Origin: Stercoripulliclostridium_A sp963642145
GTDB lineage: Bacteria; Bacillota; Clostridia; Christensenellales; DTU072
Assembly: GCA_963642145.1 (NCBI GenBank)
Contig: CAVIFU010000064.1
Span: forward strand, 1 to 7,355
Length of the DNA: 7,355 bases
Direction: 5' to 3'
How positions within the stretch are numbered: the stretch's first letter is position 1; every line of letters begins with the position of its first letter. Made by a program: the position numbers and the translations under genes. The notes under the pieces were generated by a model. That model was not told the DNA's origin. It did not search any database and was given only the letters and a program-made list of their open reading frames with translations. Below, one piece after another: positions 5,906 to 7,355 of this stretch.

Positions 5906-7075
5906 ATGTACAGCGTATTTTTGAAAAAAGGCGAAGAGAAAAGAATACTTGCGGGACATCCGTTCGTATACGCCAACGAAGTAAGCAAAATAGAAGGTAA
6001 AGACGTGAACGGTTCGCTATCGACGGTTTACTCTTTCGACGGCAAATTCATAGGCAAAGGCTATATAAATCATCTATCCAAAATCCTCGTGCGTATTTTC
6101 ATAAGAGACGACGTTGAGGATACCGTAGAGCTGATTTCGGGACGCCTAAAACGCGCAAACGATATGCGTTTGGATTTGGGTTACTCTAACGCCTACCGCC
6201 TGTGTTATGCGGAAGCGGACTACCTCCCCGGGCTGATTGTGGATAAATACGACACCGTGCTTTGCGTGCAATTTCTGTCTCTCGGCATGGACAAACGCAA
6301 AAAAGAGATCGTGGACATACTTGTGGATCTCTTTTCACCTACCGGTATTTATGAGCGTAGCGACGTAAAGGTTCGCGAAAAAGAAGGGCTTCCGGAATCC
6401 GTCGGCGTGCTGTACGGCGAAGTTCCCGATCGCGTTGTCATTGAAGAAAACGGCGTAAAGATGTCCGTTGACGTCCGTCACGGTCAAAAAACGGGGTACT
6501 TCCTCGATCAAAAGGAAAACCGCTATGCCGTCAGACGTTACGCCAAAGGCAAAACCGTACTCGATCTATTTTGTAACAGCGGCGGATTCAGTATGAACGC
6601 CGCCCTAACCGCAAAAGAAGTTACCGCCGTAGATATATCGGAAACGGCGATCGCTTCCGTCCGCGAAAACGCCGCGCTGAACGGCTTGAATAACGTAACC
6701 GCCGTGACGGACGACGTGTTTGACGCACTGCGGAGGTATAAGCGTGAAGGCAAAAAGTTCGGGTTGGTCATACTCGATCCGCCGGCATTCTGCAAAAGCG
6801 CGTCCGAGGTTCGCGACGCTCTGCGCGGTTACAAAGATATAAACGTGCTCGGCATGAAGCTCGTGGAATCCGGAGGGTATTTGGTATCGTCCTCTTGCAC
6901 ACACTTTGTGACAAGGCAAATGTTTGAAAAAATGCTTACGGATTCGGCGCGCGAATCCGGGAGAAAGGTAAGGCGCGTTGAAATAAAGTCCCAAGCTCCC
7001 GATCATCCGACGCTTATGTCGGAAGGAAGCGAATCCGATTATTTGAAATTCTATGTTATGAGAATAGATGATTAG
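5906..7075 (+). CDS. rlmI: RlmI-like class I SAM-dependent rRNA (cytosine-C5) methyltransferase
   Basis: The product has 389 residues, matching RlmI-type (COG1092) methyltransferases that make m5C at position 1962 of 23S rRNA in E. coli. Domain order fits: an N-terminal PUA-type RNA-binding domain (about 2-75, with LAGHPFVYANEV), the bridge segment EADYLPGLIVDKY at 103-115, KTGYFLDQKENR at 195-206, SAM motif I LDLFCNSGGFSMNA at 219-232, D243 in motif II, DPPAF at 291-295, and SSSCTHFV at 328-335 with the likely catalytic C331. The start is set by GGAGG four bases upstream and by the promoter; the longer open frame reaching back to 4895 runs antisense through the hydrolase gene. The neighbour on the minus strand is divergent, and a repeat array begins just after the stop. 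The exact target nucleotide is inferred from family. Confidence 0.92.
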   Translation: MYSVFLKKGEEKRILAGHPFVYANEVSKIEGKDVNGSLSTVYSFDGKFIGKGYINHLSKILVRIFIRDDVEDTVELISGRLKRANDMRLDLGYSNAYRLCYAEADYLPGLIVDKYDTVLCVQFLSLGMDKRKKEIVDILVDLFSPTGIYERSDVKVREKEGLPESVGVLYGEVPDRVVIEENGVKMSVDVRHGQKTGYFLDQKENRYAVRRYAKGKTVLDLFCNSGGFSMNAALTAKEVTAVDISETAIASVRENAALNGLNNVTAVTDDVFDALRRYKREGKKFGLVILDPPAFCKSASEVRDALRGYKDINVLGMKLVESGGYLVSSSCTHFVTRQMFEKMLTDSARESGRKVRRVEIKSQAPDHPTLMSEGSESDYLKFYVMRIDD

Positions 7076-7079
7076 AGGA

Positions 7080-7151
7080 TCACCGCAAGCGTGATATACA
7101 TCGCCTACGGCGACGGTGATATACACGCCACTTCGTGGCGCGGTAAAGGAT
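7080..7151 (+). repeat. Hairpin array with GTGATATACA linkers, ending in CGCGGTAAAGGAT
   Basis: Two exact copies of GTGATATACA (7091-7100 and 7116-7125) are spaced 25 bases apart and separate small hairpins: TCAC/GTGA around 7080-7094, TCGCC-TAC-GGCGA at 7101-7113 and CGCCAC-TTC-GTGGCG at 7126-7140. ACCGC (7082-7086) can also pair with GCGGT (7140-7144), closing the set into a branched fold. The module begins five bases after the RlmI-type stop codon. Its final part is shared with the minus-strand repeat at 83-140. It looks like a dispersed REP-like intergenic element; there is no T tract to make it an ordinary terminator. Confidence 0.65.
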
Positions 7152-7167
7152 ACTTTGATAGAATAGT

Positions 7168-7187
7168 GTGAAGAGTGAAGAGTGAAG
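7168..7187 (+). repeat. Short tandem repeat of the heptamer GTGAAGA
   Basis: Nearly three consecutive copies of GTGAAGA are present, the last ending GTGAAGT. It follows the hairpin array after a 16-base gap and is not within any plausible gene. Confidence 0.7.
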
Positions 7188-7240
7188 TTTCGGATAATAT
7201 CTAATCATCCTCTTAAAGGGCGGGTGGGTGAGAGTTATAT

Positions 7241-7270
7241 CGCAAAAATCCCGATGTAGAATTTTTTGCG
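7241..7270. other. Inverted repeat in the gene-free right end
   Basis: CGCAAAAA (7241-7248) pairs with TTTTTGCG (7263-7270) around a 14-base loop. Just upstream, 7218-7228 holds three runs of GGG separated by single bases. The stretch 7188-7355 contains no open frame with recognisable protein features. Strand and function cannot be assigned. Confidence 0.4.
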
Positions 7271-7294
7271 CGCAGAGTGCAATTGCTTAACGCC

Positions 7295-7324
7295 GTTTTA
7301 GGAAGGCTCGATTTCCGTTAAAAC
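7295..7324. other. Second inverted repeat in the gene-free right end
   Basis: GTTTTAGGAA (7295-7304) pairs with TTCC (7313-7316) and TAAAAC (7319-7324), with a two-base bulge and an eight-base loop. It could be part of a leader or small RNA, or of the same repeat-rich region; nothing else supports a choice. The window ends 31 bases later. Confidence 0.35.
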
Positions 7325-7355
7325 TCAAAGTGTAAATAAGAAATACGGTGTAAAA

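Larger units (their letters stand above)
7067..7213. repeat. Short inverted repeats flanking the 3' repeat region
   Basis: GATGATTAGA (7067-7076), which includes the TAG stop of the RlmI-type gene, is an exact inverted match to TCTAATCATC (7200-7209). The overlapping AGAGGAT (7074-7080) also matches ATCCTCT (7207-7213) in inverse. Together they bracket the hairpin array and the heptamer repeat, as terminal repeats of a small non-autonomous element might. The arms are short and offset, so chance is possible. Confidence 0.35.

Noticed and set aside
1330..5909. Identical GGAGGCAATATGT at the starts of the DUF47 and RlmI-type genes
   Set aside because: It is a strong ribosome binding site plus start codon in both cases; similarity does not continue into the genes, so no repeat is implied.
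5741..5959. Open frame extending the hydrolase N-terminus by 73 residues
   Set aside because: It covers the promoter region and part of the divergent gene; GGAGG and a signal peptide support the start at 5740.
7091..7125. CRISPR array, because of regular 25-base spacing
   Set aside because: Only two 10-base repeats exist, the spaces between them are self-complementary hairpins, and no cas gene is present.
7218..7228. G-quadruplex from GGG runs
   Set aside because: Only three runs of three are present, so the usual four-run intramolecular structure cannot form.

Overview
This window reads as an ordinary stretch of chromosome from a bacterium, most likely an uncultured Bacillota (Clostridia-like) species. 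The evidence is strong AGGAGG-type Shine-Dalgarno sites, sigma-A-like promoters, a PiT permease paired with a DUF47 protein, and RlmA next to a YgjP-type metallopeptidase. The taxonomic placement is inference and only moderately secure. No phage, plasmid, transposase, CRISPR, tRNA or rRNA signal is visible.

Layout: seven genes. Six lie on the minus strand. Read right to left they are a secreted or lipid-anchored SGNH/GDSL hydrolase with an unrecognised C-terminal half (3995-5740), the 23S rRNA guanine methyltransferase RlmA (3137-3958), a YgjP-like zinc metallopeptidase overlapping it by one base (2472-3137), and then, after a fresh promoter (2415-2443), a PiT-family permease (1342-2376), its DUF47/PhoU-like partner (725-1333) and a YfbR-like HD-domain 5'-deoxynucleotidase (145-723). 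The seventh gene, an RlmI-type rRNA methyltransferase (5906-7075), is divergent on the plus strand. It shares a 165-base promoter region with the hydrolase, in which both promoters can be read.

How they work together: pit-DUF47-yfbR is a tight operon. Pit and DUF47 are a known permease/accessory pair. YfbR releases phosphate from deoxynucleoside monophosphates, so a shared phosphate or nucleotide-pool theme is plausible but inferred. RlmA and RlmI both modify 23S rRNA but sit in separate transcription units.

The noncoding ends are the least ordinary part. The two outward-facing gene ends, after yfbR on the left and after the RlmI-type gene on the right, are each followed by a copy of the same hairpin-rich intergenic repeat. 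Both copies lie in the same orientation relative to the gene just upstream and share an exact 13-mer, CGCGGTAAAGGAT, and a 9-mer, ATACACGCC. The right copy is followed by a GTGAAGA heptamer repeat and two more inverted repeats with no gene. The left edge carries a strong hairpin whose arms overlap those of two weaker ones. The permease has also lost most PiT signature residues while keeping the fold-level pattern. I do not see a convincing new multi-gene system here. The repeat family and the divergent permease are the best leads.
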